Source: JAKFEW01 sp036675505 | GTDB lineage: Bacteria; Cyanobacteriota; Sericytochromatia; S15B-MN24; JAQBPE01 | Assembly (NCBI GenBank): GCA_036675505.1 | Contig: JAKFEW010000048.1 | Location: 1 to 23,618, forward strand | Direction: 5' to 3' | Length of the DNA stretch: 23,618 nt | Notes under the pieces: generated by a model | The model's database searches: none | What the model was told of the DNA's origin: nothing | Seen by the model: only the letters and a program-made list of their open reading frames with translations | Part shown: in pieces, positions 1-10,768 of the stretch | Layout of the letters: the number at the start of each line of letters is the position of its first letter | Numbering within the stretch: position 1 is the stretch's first letter | Translations under genes and position numbers: made by a program

Positions 1-2313
1 GAGCCAGCCCAGCAGGCCGAGCAGCAGCGCGGCCGAGCCCAGCGCGAGGCCCAGCGCCAGCCGCCAGCGCGGCGGCGCGTAGGCGAGCGACACGGTCTGC
101 GGGCCGGCCGGCACGAGCACGCCGGTGAGCAGCGCGTCCACGCGCAGGACCGGCAGCGCCCGGCCCGCGGCGTCCCAGGCGCGCCAGCCGGCGTCGAAGC
201 CCGAGCTCACGACCACCAGCCCGGGCCCCGGCCCGTCGGTGGTCACGCGCATGCGGTTCAGCGAGAGGCTCCAGGCGGCGGCCGGGCCGGGCGTCAGGCG
301 GCCGGGCGGCAGCGGCTCCTCGACCAGCGCCTCGGCGAGCGGCGCGAATGGCGCCTGGCCGCGCACGGCCGCATCGACAGCCTGGGGCGTGAGCGTGCGC
401 GCAGCCGCCACCCGCCAGGCATGCGGCAGCGCCGTGCGGTTGCGCAGCACCACCAGGCCGTCCGCGTCCGGCAGGCGCTGCCAGCGGCCGCTCGCGATCC
501 GCCGCCGCCAGGCCGGCTGGCCCGCGAGCGCGGGCTCGAGGCGGAACGTGCCGAGGCCGACCAGGTCGAGCGCGTGGTGTGGCGGATCCCAGATGGTCGG
601 GTCGAACTCGCCGGCGTGGCCGAAGGAGTCCATGCCGAGCAGCCGGCCGTAGCGGCCCGGCAAGAAGGCGTCGTAGCCGTTCACCGTGGGCTCGCCCCAG
701 ATCAGCGTGAGGTCCGGGTAGTGGTAGCGCCGCAGGAAGGCCAGCACGTCGCAGTCCTGGCAGTCCGGGTAGCGCTGGGCCGTGAGGGTCAGCGAGCGGC
801 CGGCGGACCAGTCGAGCGCAGGCGCGAGCACGAGGTCCTGCGGCGCTTGCGGCAGGATGTAGGCCACGCCCTGGTGGCGGTTGAAGCTCCAGAGATCGAT
901 GGCCAAGATCACGATCACCAGGCCCGGCCGGAAGCGCGCGGCGAGCCAGGCGCAGGCCAGCACCAGCGGCGGCACCCAGAAGGCCGCCTGCGTGATCGCG
1001 AGCGCGCTGGCGAGCAGCAGGCCCGGCGGGTGGCCGGGCGCCTGGTCGACGAAGGGCTGGGTGCGCGCGGCGAAGCCCGGCGCGTAGGTGAGCAGCGCGA
1101 CCCACATGCCGCCCATCAGGAGGGCCAACAGGCCGCCCGCGCGGGCGAGCGCGCCGCGCGCCGCGGCCGGGCGCTCGACCAGCCAGGCCACGCCGTAGGC
1201 CGCGAGCATCGCGAGGGCGAAGATCAGCTCGAGCGCGTGCCGGCTGGCGTAGGGCATCTGGTTGACGAAGGGCAGCAGCGCCCACAGGCGGTAGAGCGGC
1301 GTGTAGTGGCCGAGCGTGAGCAGCAGGCCGATCGCCGCGACGCCCGCCCAGAAGGCCACCATCCGCTCGCGCCAGCGGCCGAGGGCGGTGAGCGCGAGCA
1401 GCCAGGCCACCGGCCCCACGTAGCTCTCGAGGTAGCCCCACCAATCGACGTTGGCCCACAGCGGCACCGGGAAGAGCCAGGAGGGGTCGCGGCTGCCGTA
1501 GAGGAAGGGGAAGAGGTGCGTCGGCAGGGCCAAAGGCGGCACGGAGTAGATCGTGAGCCACTCGAAGGAGATCGCGCGGCGCTGCGAGGCCGCCACGAGG
1601 TCGAGCGTGGGGATCAGCTGCACGAGCGCCATGCCCACGCCGAGCCCGAGCGCGACGACGCGCGCGGCGAGTGAAACAGGCGCGCCGCCGCGCACCAGCG
1701 CGTAGGCCCCGGCGACCAGCAGGCCGTAGGCGGCGGTCTGCGGGTGGCCCGCGAGCACCATGCCGGTCGCGCCGAGCGCTGCGAGCGCGAGCCAGCGCGG
1801 GCGATCGTCCTGGGCGTGCCGCTCGAGCGCGGCGAGCAGCCAGGGCAGGAGCGCCAGGGCGTGGAGGATCGCCGGGTTGCCGCTGTACCAGGTGACGAAG
1901 CCGCCCAGCGCGAAGATCGTGCCCGCCGTGGCGCCCGCGAGCAGCGGCAGCCCGAGCGTGCGCGTGAAGGCCACGAAGCCGGCCAGCATGACCGCGAAGC
2001 CGAGCCCGAGCGTGACGTTCGTGGCGGCCGCCAGCGCGAGGAAGAAGCCCGGCCAGCTCAAAGGCGAGAGCATGCCGACCTGGGCGGTCGCGAAGAAGGG
2101 CATGCCGCCGAAGAGGTAGGGGTTCCAGAACGGGAACTCGCCGTGCGCGAGGGCCCAGCCGGCCAGCGCGCGCTGCGGCGCGACCTGGATCACGCCGTCG
2201 CCGGGCGCCCAGAACTTGCCTGCGAGCATCGGCGGGGCGTAGACCGCGGCGATCGCGGCGATCGCCACGAGAACGGGCCAGGCCGAGCGCCAGGTCGGGC
2301 GGAGATCGCGCAT
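1..2313 (-). CDS. YfhO-type membrane glycosyltransferase, paralog 1 (C-terminus cut by window edge)
   Basis: An open frame of 771 codons runs from ATG at 2313 to the window edge with no stop, so the C-terminus is missing. The product is a polytopic membrane protein: a first membrane helix at about residues 11-30, an acidic residue in the first outer loop (GDG, D39), the family-typical FWNP at 62-65, and many further hydrophobic segments. A soluble beta-rich domain near the C-terminus contains a DAGWRAW stretch shared in form with the two paralogs at 2321-7155. These traits match the YfhO family (GT-C fold), which transfers sugars from undecaprenyl phosphate to envelope polymers on the outer face of the membrane. 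There is no Shine-Dalgarno sequence; TATAAT ends exactly 6 nt before ATG. The preceding gene ends 7 nt upstream. The family call is firm; donor sugar and acceptor are unknown. Confidence 0.85.
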   Translation of the reverse strand, partial: MRDLRPTWRSAWPVLVAIAAIAAVYAPPMLAGKFWAPGDGVIQVAPQRALAGWALAHGEFPFWNPYLFGGMPFFATAQVGMLSPLSWPGFFLALAAATNVTLGLGFAVMLAGFVAFTRTLGLPLLAGATAGTIFALGGFVTWYSGNPAILHALALLPWLLAALERHAQDDRPRWLALAALGATGMVLAGHPQTAAYGLLVAGAYALVRGGAPVSLAARVVALGLGVGMALVQLIPTLDLVAASQRRAISFEWLTIYSVPPLALPTHLFPFLYGSRDPSWLFPVPLWANVDWWGYLESYVGPVAWLLALTALGRWRERMVAFWAGVAAIGLLLTLGHYTPLYRLWALLPFVNQMPYASRHALELIFALAMLAAYGVAWLVERPAAARGALARAGGLLALLMGGMWVALLTYAPGFAARTQPFVDQAPGHPPGLLLASALAITQAAFWVPPLVLACAWLAARFRPGLVIVILAIDLWSFNRHQGVAYILPQAPQDLVLAPALDWSAGRSLTLTAQRYPDCQDCDVLAFLRRYHYPDLTLIWGEPTVNGYDAFLPGRYGRLLGMDSFGHAGEFDPTIWDPPHHALDLVGLGTFRLEPALAGQPAWRRRIASGRWQRLPDADGLVVLRNRTALPHAWRVAAARTLTPQAVDAAVRGQAPFAPLAEALVEEPLPPGRLTPGPAAAWSLSLNRMRVTTDGPGPGLVVVSSGFDAGWRAWDAAGRALPVLRVDALLTGVLVPAGPQTVSLAYAPPRWRLALGLALGSAALLLGLLGWL

Positions 2314-2319
2314 GGGGGG

Positions 2320-2325
2320 ATTATA
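2320..2325 (-). promoter_or_regulatory. -10 box (TATAAT) of a probable leaderless promoter for YfhO paralog 1
   Basis: Read on the minus strand the sequence is TATAAT, six C residues, then ATG. A start point about 7 nt after the hexamer would fall on the start codon, giving a leaderless mRNA. The TAA stop codon of the upstream paralog (2321-2323) lies inside the hexamer. I see no convincing -35 box. Confidence 0.6.
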
Positions 2326-4734
2326 CAGCCGCGCCGGGCGGCGTGGCGGGGCCGGGCCGGCGATCCTGCCGGCGGCCGACCGCGCCGCCTGCCAGCGAGG
2401 CCAGCCAGCGGCCGCGCGCGAGCCAGCCGAGCAGCAGCAGGGCGCTCGCGAGCGAGATCGCGAGGCCTGTGCCCCAGCGGCGCGGCGTGTACAGGAGCTC
2501 GAAGCGCGGGGAGCCGTCGGCCTCGACCGCCAGCAGGCAGCCGTTCACGCGGTGCACCGGCAGGTAGCGGCCGCTGCCGATCGCACGCCAGCCGGGGTCC
2601 CAGTTGACCGAGACCACGACGGGGCCAGTGCCCGTCGCCTCGACCGTGAGCCGGTTGTCGGCCTCGGCCACCACCCGCGCCGTGCCGCCGCGCCCGTCGG
2701 CCGAAGGCGGCGGGCCCTCGAAGAGCGCCTCGCGGGTCGGGTCGAAGGGCCTTTCGCCGCGCACGCGCTCGGCGATCGCCGCGGCGTCGGCCTGAATCGT
2801 CCGGCGCGCGACCCAGGCCCGCGGCAGGGCCCGGGCGTTCTCGAAGCGCACCACGCCGGGCTCGGCGCCGACCCGCCGCCAGCGCGGCGCGGCCAGGCGG
2901 GCGCGCCAGGCAGGCTCGCGCGCGAGCCGCTCGTCGAGCAGCACCTGGCGCGTCGCGAGCAGGTCGAGCATGTGGTGACGCGGGTGGAAGACGTCAGCGG
3001 GGTCCGCGATCGCCCCGCCGGAGTGCAACCCGCCGAGCAGCGCGGCGTAACGCGCGTAGACGAAGGCGTCGTAGCCGCCCACATGGCGCACGCCGCCGAG
3101 CGCCCCCCAGTTCGGCAGCCTGAGCGCCTGGATCACGGCGGGCTGGTCGTAGGGATAGACCGCGTCCGGGTAGATCGCGAGCGCGCGCGCGTGGCCAGCG
3201 AGCGCGAGCGGCGGCGGCCACGGCAGCCGCGCGGCGTCGATCGCGCGCTGGCGCCAGCCCGCGTGCCAGCCGAAGAGCGCGAGGTCGAGCAGCAGCAGCG
3301 CGACCAGCCAGGCTGCGACCGGCCGGCCGCGGCGCCAGGCCACGAGCAGCCCGCCCACCAGCAGCGCGAGCAGCGCCGGCAGCCAGACGGCCGGCGCGGT
3401 CGGCTGCCAGCCCGCAGCGAGATCGGTGCCGGCCGGCAGCCAGGGCTGGATGCGCGCCGCCAGCGCGCCACCCGCCACCGCCAGCACCAGCGCGCCCGCG
3501 AGCGCCGGGCCAGCGCCCAAAAGCCAGGCCAGCAGCGTGGCCCGGCCCGAAGCCGCCTGGCTGCCCGCGCTGAGCCGCTGCACGCCCAGCATCGCGAGCG
3601 TGGCGAGCGCCAGGTCGAAGGCCAGCAGGTGGCGACCGGGCGCCGGCAGCGCGCCCAGGCCGGGCAGCTGGGCGATCAGGGCGTAGAGCGGCGTGAAGCG
3701 GCCCAGCGCGAGCACGAGCGCCACCGCGGCGACGCCCGCCCAGAAGCGCGCCTCGCCCGCCAGCGGCCCGCGCGTGAGCGCGAGGGCCGCCGCCACCAGC
3801 GCCGCGAGCCCGCCATAGCCGACCAGCTCGGTGAGGTGCGGCGCGCCCCAGTAAGGCAGCGGGAAGAGGGCCGAGGGGATCCCGCCCATGAGGAACGGCA
3901 GCCAGAGCGTCGCCAGCTGGCGGGGCGGCAAGGAGCGGGCCACGAGCTGCTCCCAGCCGATCGCCGCGCGCTGGGTCTCGGGGATGAAATCGAGGGTCGG
4001 CCAGAGCTGCAGCGCGGCGAGCCCGGCGCCCGCGAGCGGAATCACCGCCGCACGGGCGAGGAACCGGGCCCGCCCCGCGCCCGGCGCCCAGGCCCGGAAG
4101 AGCGCGTAGGCGGCCAGCGCGAGCCCAGCGAAGACCACCGTCTGCGGGTGGCCCGCGAGCACCTGCAACGCGAGCAGCGCGGCGCCCGCGGCGGCGTAGC
4201 GCCTCTGGCCGGTGTCGGCCAGGCGCGCCACCGCCCAGAGCAGCGCCGGCGCGAGCGCCGCGCCCTGCGCGATCGGGAGGTTCTCGAGGTGCATCACCAT
4301 GAACCCGCCCAGGCCGAAGACGGCAGCCCCCGCGAGCGCAGCCGGGCGTCCGAGCCCGAGCGCGCGGCCGAAGCCCACCATGCCGAGGCCTGCGATGAAC
4401 ACGGCCCCGATCGCGGCCGTGTTCATCGCGGCGGCTGGCGCGAGCAACAGGAACGGCCAGTTGCCCGGGAAAAAGACGCCGACCTGGATGCCCGCGAGCA
4501 GCGGCTGGCCGGCGAAGACCCAGGGGTTCCAGAAGGGGAAATGGCCCTGCGCGAGCTGGCCGAAGGCCAGCACGCGCAGCGGCAGGTCCTGGTTCAGGGC
4601 GTCGCCGAAGGCCAGCACGCGGCCGCTCGCGAGGACCGGCGCGAAGTAGAGCGACACGATCGCGAGCCAGAGGCCGGCGTCGATCAGCCCCGCCGGAGCC
4701 CGCCGGGGCTCGCGCGGCGGGGGCTCGGCCGCGC

Positions 4735-4738
<4 letters not shown>
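2321..4738 (-). CDS. YfhO-type membrane glycosyltransferase, paralog 2
   Basis: This 805-residue protein is full length for the family (B. subtilis YfhO is about 860). The start is taken as GTG at 4738 because it overlaps the TGA of the upstream paralog as GTGA; the frame stays open upstream but that sequence is shadow coding. The layout matches the neighbouring paralogs: a first membrane helix at about 21-38, acidic GDA (D46), FWNP at 69-72, around a dozen hydrophobic segments, then a C-terminal beta-rich domain with a DPGWRAI stretch. The likely role is transfer of an undecaprenyl-phosphate-linked sugar at the outer face of the membrane. It has no promoter of its own that I can see and is probably translated by coupling to the gene at 4735-7155. 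A 15-bp perfect inverted repeat lies within the coding sequence at 4392-4429. Confidence 0.88.
4392..4429. repeat. Perfect 15-bp inverted repeat inside YfhO paralog 2
   Basis: The arms GCGATGAACACGGCC (4392-4406) and GGCCGTGTTCATCGC (4415-4429) are exact reverse complements, separated by the 8 nt CCGATCGC. On the coding strand the repeat encodes A-M-N-T-A-A-I-G-A-V-F-I-A, in a membrane segment. It could fold into a stable hairpin in mRNA or single-stranded DNA. Confidence 0.9.
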
Positions 4739-7155
<2,417 letters not shown>

Positions 7156-7161
7156 GCGCCC

Positions 7162-7167
7162 AGTATA
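7162..7167 (-). promoter_or_regulatory. -10 box (TATACT) of a probable leaderless promoter for YfhO paralog 3
   Basis: On the minus strand TATACT is followed by GGGCGC and then ATG, the same 6-nt spacing as at the first YfhO gene. There is no Shine-Dalgarno sequence and no clear -35 box. The 127 nt between this start and the divergent gene at 7283 hold both promoters; I could not fix the plus-strand one. Confidence 0.55.
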
Positions 7168-7282
7168 CAACCAGGCCTGCGCGGCCGCCTCGATCCGCCG
7201 CCCGGCCGGATTCCGCGCGAGCCCGTGCGGGTATGCGACCTCAAGTCCCGCCCCCGTTCCGCCGATGATTGGGACGAACGCC

Positions 7283-8284
7283 ATGCCCACCCGCGACTTG
7301 ATTCTGCCGCCGCGCCTGCCCCGCATCGACCTCTCGGTCGTGATCCCCGTGTTCAACGAGGAAGCGCTGCTCCACGAGCTCCACCGCCGCCTGAAAGGCG
7401 CGCTGGAGCCGCTCGACTTGCGCTACGAGGTGATCCTCGTCAACGACGGCAGCCACGACGGCACCCCCGCGCTGCTCAACGCGCTCACGGCGGCTGAGCC
7501 GGCCTTCCGCGCGATCCACTTCTCGCGGAACTTCGGCCACCAGGCCGCCGTCACGGCCGGGCTCGACCACGCGAGCGGCCAGGCCGTGCTGGTGATGGAC
7601 GCGGACCTGCAAGACCCGCCCGAGCTCGTGGCCGAGATGCTGGCCTTGTGGCGCGAAGGCTGGCAGGTGGTCTACGGCGTGCGCCGCAAGCGCAAGGAAT
7701 CGCTGCTCAAGCGGCTGGCCTACTGGGGCTTCTACCGCCTTTTGCGCACCGTCACGAACGTCGAGATCCCGCTCGACGCCGGCGACTTCGCCCTGCTCGA
7801 CCAGCGCGTGGTGGCGGCCCTGCGCGCGCTGCCCGAGCGCAACCGCTTCGTGCGCGGCATCCGCAGCTGGGTCGGCTTCCGCCAGACCGGCCTCGAATAC
7901 GAGCGCGACGCGCGCTACGCGGGCGACGTCAAGTACACGCTCGCCAAGCTCGTCAGGCTCGCGCTCGACGGCCTCATCTCGTTCTCGTACGCGCCCTTGC
8001 GCGTGGCGGTCTACCTGGGCCTGATCATCTCGGTCGCGAGCTTCTTGATCGCGGTCTTCTTCCTGTTCTACAAGCTGGTCGTCGGCATCGACGTGGCGGG
8101 CTGGACCTCGCTGCTCATCACGGTGCTCTTCATGGGCGGCATCCAGCTGCTCACGCTCGGCGTGATCGGCGAGTACATCAGCCGCATCTACGACGAGGTG
8201 AAGCAGCGCCCGGTCTACGTCGTCGCCGAGCTCGCGAACTTCCCGAGCCCCGCGGCCCTGGCCGCCCACGAGGTCGTGACCTGA
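7283..8284 (+). CDS. Family 2 glycosyltransferase, CsbB/GtrB/DPM1-like (undecaprenyl-phosphate sugar transferase)
   Basis: The 333-residue product has an N-terminal GT-A domain and two C-terminal membrane helices, the same size and plan as B. subtilis CsbB (about 329 residues) and GtrB. Visible motifs are VIPVFNEE (20-27), VNDGSHDGT (53-61), the metal-binding DAD of VMDADLQDPPE (106-108), helices at about 238-266 and 275-298, and the tail GEYISRIYDEVKQRP (296-310) typical of this group. The enzyme should transfer a sugar from a nucleotide donor to undecaprenyl phosphate at the cytoplasmic face. Start choice: ATG 7283 has a weak GGGA 9 nt upstream; ATG 7265 in the same frame is possible. The TGA overlaps the ATG of the methyltransferase gene. 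Divergence from the YfhO cluster supports a joint role. Confidence 0.9.
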   Translation: MPTRDLILPPRLPRIDLSVVIPVFNEEALLHELHRRLKGALEPLDLRYEVILVNDGSHDGTPALLNALTAAEPAFRAIHFSRNFGHQAAVTAGLDHASGQAVLVMDADLQDPPELVAEMLALWREGWQVVYGVRRKRKESLLKRLAYWGFYRLLRTVTNVEIPLDAGDFALLDQRVVAALRALPERNRFVRGIRSWVGFRQTGLEYERDARYAGDVKYTLAKLVRLALDGLISFSYAPLRVAVYLGLIISVASFLIAVFFLFYKLVVGIDVAGWTSLLITVLFMGGIQLLTLGVIGEYISRIYDEVKQRPVYVVAELANFPSPAALAAHEVVT

Positions 8285-9075
8285 TGGAAGCCGTCCTCTA
8301 CCACACCTTCTACGAGATCGAGAAGGTGCACTGGTGGTGCGTGAGCCGCCGCGACATCCTGGTCGACCTCACGCGGTCGCTGCTGCCGCAAGGCGGCAAG
8401 GTGCTCGACGTCGGCTGCGGCACGGGCTTCTTTATCGAGAGCCTGGCGAACGGCGAGGGGCCGAAGATCGAGGGCTGGGGGCTCGACGCCGAGCCGCTGG
8501 CCGTCTCGATGTGCCGCGAGCGCGGGCTCACCCACGTCCACCAGGGCTCGGCCGCGGACCTGTCCGCCGTCGCGGACCAGCGCTTCGACCTGATCTTCAT
8601 GCTCGACGTGCTCGAGCACCTCGACGACGACCAGGCCGCCTTGCGCGAGGCCACACGGCTGCTCGCGCCCGGCGGGCGGATCGTGGTCACGGTGCCGGCC
8701 TTCCGCTTCCTGTGGTCGAAGCACGACGACGTGAGCATGCACAAGCGCCGCTACACGCGCGCGGAGCTCGCCCAGGCCTTCGGGGGCGCCGGGCTGCCGC
8801 TCGCCAAGCTGACCTACTTCAACGCCTACCTCTTCCCGCTCGCGCTCGCGCGCAGGGTCGGCCGCCGCCTCACGCGCACCGACGACGGCGTCGAGTTCGA
8901 TGTGCCGGCGAAGCCGCTCAACGCGCTCCTGCGCAAGGTCTTCCGCGCGGAGACAGCGGCCGTGCTCAGGAGCGGCGAGGGCGGCGCGTTCCCGGTCGGG
9001 CTCTCGATCCTGGCCGTCACGCGGCCGATCAGCGCGGCGCCGCCGCTCGCCGATCCGGCCGGCGCCGCGCCGTGA
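8284..9075 (+). CDS. Class I SAM-dependent methyltransferase
   Basis: The 263-residue protein has the SAM-binding glycine motif VLDVGCGTGFF (40-50), an acidic residue after the second strand (GLDAEP, D68), and the motif FDLIFMLDVLEHLDDD (101-116) followed by LAPGGRIVVTVPAF (127-140), all standard for methyltransferase types 11/12. The N-terminus, with its EKVHWWCVSRRDIL stretch (13-26), is typical of methyltransferases that travel with polyprenyl-phosphate glycosyltransferases. It starts at ATG 8284 inside the stop codon of the upstream gene (TGATG), and its own TGA overlaps the next start as GTGA, so the three genes are translationally coupled. The substrate is not evident; a sugar or lipid intermediate of the same pathway is an inference. 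Confidence 0.85.
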   Translation: MEAVLYHTFYEIEKVHWWCVSRRDILVDLTRSLLPQGGKVLDVGCGTGFFIESLANGEGPKIEGWGLDAEPLAVSMCRERGLTHVHQGSAADLSAVADQRFDLIFMLDVLEHLDDDQAALREATRLLAPGGRIVVTVPAFRFLWSKHDDVSMHKRRYTRAELAQAFGGAGLPLAKLTYFNAYLFPLALARRVGRRLTRTDDGVEFDVPAKPLNALLRKVFRAETAAVLRSGEGGAFPVGLSILAVTRPISAAPPLADPAGAAP

Positions 9076-10664
9076 CACGCCGGCAGCTCGCCGCCGAGCT
9101 GCTGCTCGTGGCGGCGCTGCTGGTGGTGCTCGCGCCCTTCGTCTGGTCGAGCGCCTGGCGCGAGGACGAGCTCAGCCAGCTCGCCAACGCCTCGCGCATG
9201 CTGGGCGGCGAGGTGCTCTACCGCGACTACCTCGAGATCCTCACGCCGCTCTCGCTCTGGCTCGCCGCGGGCGTGTTCGCCGTGACCGGACCCTCGCTGC
9301 TCGCGGCCCGCGTCGTCACGGCGCTGGCGATCGCCACCTCCGGCTGGCTGGTCGCGCGCATGGTCCGGCTGCTGGGCACAGGCCCCCTGGCCGCCTGGCT
9401 CGCCGCGCTCGCGCTCGTGCTCGGGGCCTTCCGGCCCTTCCCGGTCTGGAACCACCACTGGATCGCGCAGCCGCTCGCGCTGGGCGCGGCCTGGCTCGCG
9501 CTGCGCGGGCTCGCCGAGCCGCGCGCGCGGGCCTGGCTTGGCTGTGGCGCGCTCGCGGGCGGCTGCCTGCTGGTCACGCAGTCCGACGGCCTGGTGCTCG
9601 CAGGCGCGCTGGCGCTCGCGCTCGGGCTCCTGGCGGCGCTCGGCACCTGGCGCCCGGCCGAGGCGGCCCAGGCCGCGTCGCGGCTCGCGCTCGGCTACGG
9701 CGCCGTGGTGGGCGGCGTCGCGCTCGGGTTGCTGCTCCAGGGCACGCTCGACGACGCCTGGCGCTGCGCCTGGGTCTGGCCGCGCGCGCATTACCAGGTG
9801 CCGGGCGGCGTGAACGACGTGCTGTTCGCCCACGACCTCGGCGCGCTCGTGAGCCCGGCGAACGGCCCCTGGCCCGGCCGGCTGGGCTTTTACGCCAGGC
9901 TCTACCACGTGGTGTTCCTCTTCGGCGCGATCGCGGCGACCGCGGCGGCCGCGCTGGCCTTCGGCGCGGGCCTCGCCGCGCGCCGGCTGCAGGGCACGCC
10001 GGCGACCCTCGCCCAGGCCCGCTGGGGCGTGGCCTGCGTGCTCGCGCTGGCCTTCACGGCGCTCGCCATGCGCGGCCGCGCGGACTACGTGCATGTGGCC
10101 TTCTACCTGCCCTGGGCGCTCGTGCCGCTGGCCGCGGCGCTCGACCGGCTGCGCGCGCACCTCGCGGCCGACGCCGGGCCGGCCCTGCCCTGGCTGCCGG
10201 TCGGCGCGCTCGCGCTCTTCGTCGCCACCGGCGCATCCCTGGTGATCACCGAGGCGCGCAGCTACCCGGAGTTCTGGTTCGCGCGCGCGACGCCCGACGC
10301 CCGGCTCGCGAACAGCGCGATCGTGCGCTACATCCACGCCCACACGCAGCCCGGCGACCGCATCGTGGCGCTGCCCCAGGGCAGCCTGGCCTACTTCTAC
10401 GGCAGGCCCTCGGCGGGCGACATGAACGTCATGCTGCCGCCGCGCTTCAAGTACACCGACGAGGCGGACTTCCAGGCGCTCTGGCGCCGGATCGACGCGC
10501 GCAAGCCCGCCTTGATCCTGGTGACGCCGGATCACCCCGCAGCGTCCGAGCTCGCCGACCACCTGCGCTACCCGCTGCCGGACTACGAGCAGGCCGCCGT
10601 GGTCGACACGCCCTTCCACACGGGCCCCCGCAAGACCTGGATCTTCCGGCGGAAGGCGCGGTAG
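9072..10664 (+). CDS. GT39-like polytopic membrane glycosyltransferase
   Basis: The 530-residue product begins with a hydrophobic helix (8-23), then WREDELSQLAN (29-39) with an Asp-Glu pair in the first outer loop, as in protein mannosyltransferase/ArnT-like GT-C enzymes that use polyprenyl-phosphate sugars. RDYLEILTPL (51-60) and around ten further hydrophobic segments follow, with a soluble C-terminal part from about residue 410 including YGRPSAGDMN. The start is GTG 9072 overlapping the TGA of the methyltransferase gene. It is the third gene of the operon and probably acts on the outer face with lipid-linked sugars made by the 7283 product or a similar enzyme. The family is inferred from topology and motif position rather than strong identity, so it could be a less defined GT-C protein. 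Confidence 0.7.
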   Translation: MTRRQLAAELLLVAALLVVLAPFVWSSAWREDELSQLANASRMLGGEVLYRDYLEILTPLSLWLAAGVFAVTGPSLLAARVVTALAIATSGWLVARMVRLLGTGPLAAWLAALALVLGAFRPFPVWNHHWIAQPLALGAAWLALRGLAEPRARAWLGCGALAGGCLLVTQSDGLVLAGALALALGLLAALGTWRPAEAAQAASRLALGYGAVVGGVALGLLLQGTLDDAWRCAWVWPRAHYQVPGGVNDVLFAHDLGALVSPANGPWPGRLGFYARLYHVVFLFGAIAATAAAALAFGAGLAARRLQGTPATLAQARWGVACVLALAFTALAMRGRADYVHVAFYLPWALVPLAAALDRLRAHLAADAGPALPWLPVGALALFVATGASLVITEARSYPEFWFARATPDARLANSAIVRYIHAHTQPGDRIVALPQGSLAYFYGRPSAGDMNVMLPPRFKYTDEADFQALWRRIDARKPALILVTPDHPAASELADHLRYPLPDYEQAAVVDTPFHTGPRKTWIFRRKAR

Positions 10665-10690
10665 ACTCGCGGGGCGCCCGGCGGGCGCCC
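10662..10690 (+). promoter_or_regulatory. Possible internal -10 box and GC hairpin before the phosphorylase-like ORF
   Basis: TAGACT at 10662-10667 overlaps the stop codon of the GT39-like gene and matches the -10 consensus at 4 of 6 positions. It is followed by GGGCGCCC (10672-10679), GGC, GGGCGCCC (10683-10690), which can form an 8-bp stem with a 3-nt loop. There is no T tract, so this is more likely an mRNA structure or pausing hairpin than a standard terminator. A strong Shine-Dalgarno GGAGGA follows at 10693-10698. Confidence 0.4.
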
Positions 10691-10702
10691 ACGGAGGATC
10701 TC

Positions 10703-10768
10703 ATGCTCGGCATCATCGGCGGCACCGGCCTGAACGCGCTAGCGGAGCTCGTGGTGCTCAGGGCCTGA
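10703..10768 (+). pseudogene. 21-codon ORF matching the N-terminus of methylthioadenosine/purine phosphorylase (remnant or leader peptide)
   Basis: ATG 10703 follows a strong GGAGGA with 4 nt spacing. The first residues, MLGIIGGTGLNAL, match the start of the MTAP/MTIP family, where an N-terminal strand leads into the phosphate-binding GGTGL loop. The family is normally about 240-300 residues; here the frame ends after VVLRA at residue 21, and the TGA overlaps the ATG of the TIGR04283 gene. The rest of a phosphorylase is not found nearby. The simplest reading is an in-frame internal deletion that kept the original ribosome site, start and last codons, including the stop-start coupling. It may now act only as a translated leader. 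Alternatives are chance resemblance over a short stretch or an assembly error. Confidence 0.55.

Noticed and set aside
7156..7356. Upstream ATG at 7356 extending YfhO paralog 3 by 67 residues
   Set aside because: The extension has no family features, overlaps the start of the divergent glycosyltransferase gene and reads through the TATACT box; ATG 7155 starts directly at the first membrane helix.
8334..9072. Upstream extension of the GT39-like gene in its own frame
   Set aside because: It would overlap the whole methyltransferase gene and is Arg-rich; the GTGA overlap at 9072 and the N-terminal helix fix the start.
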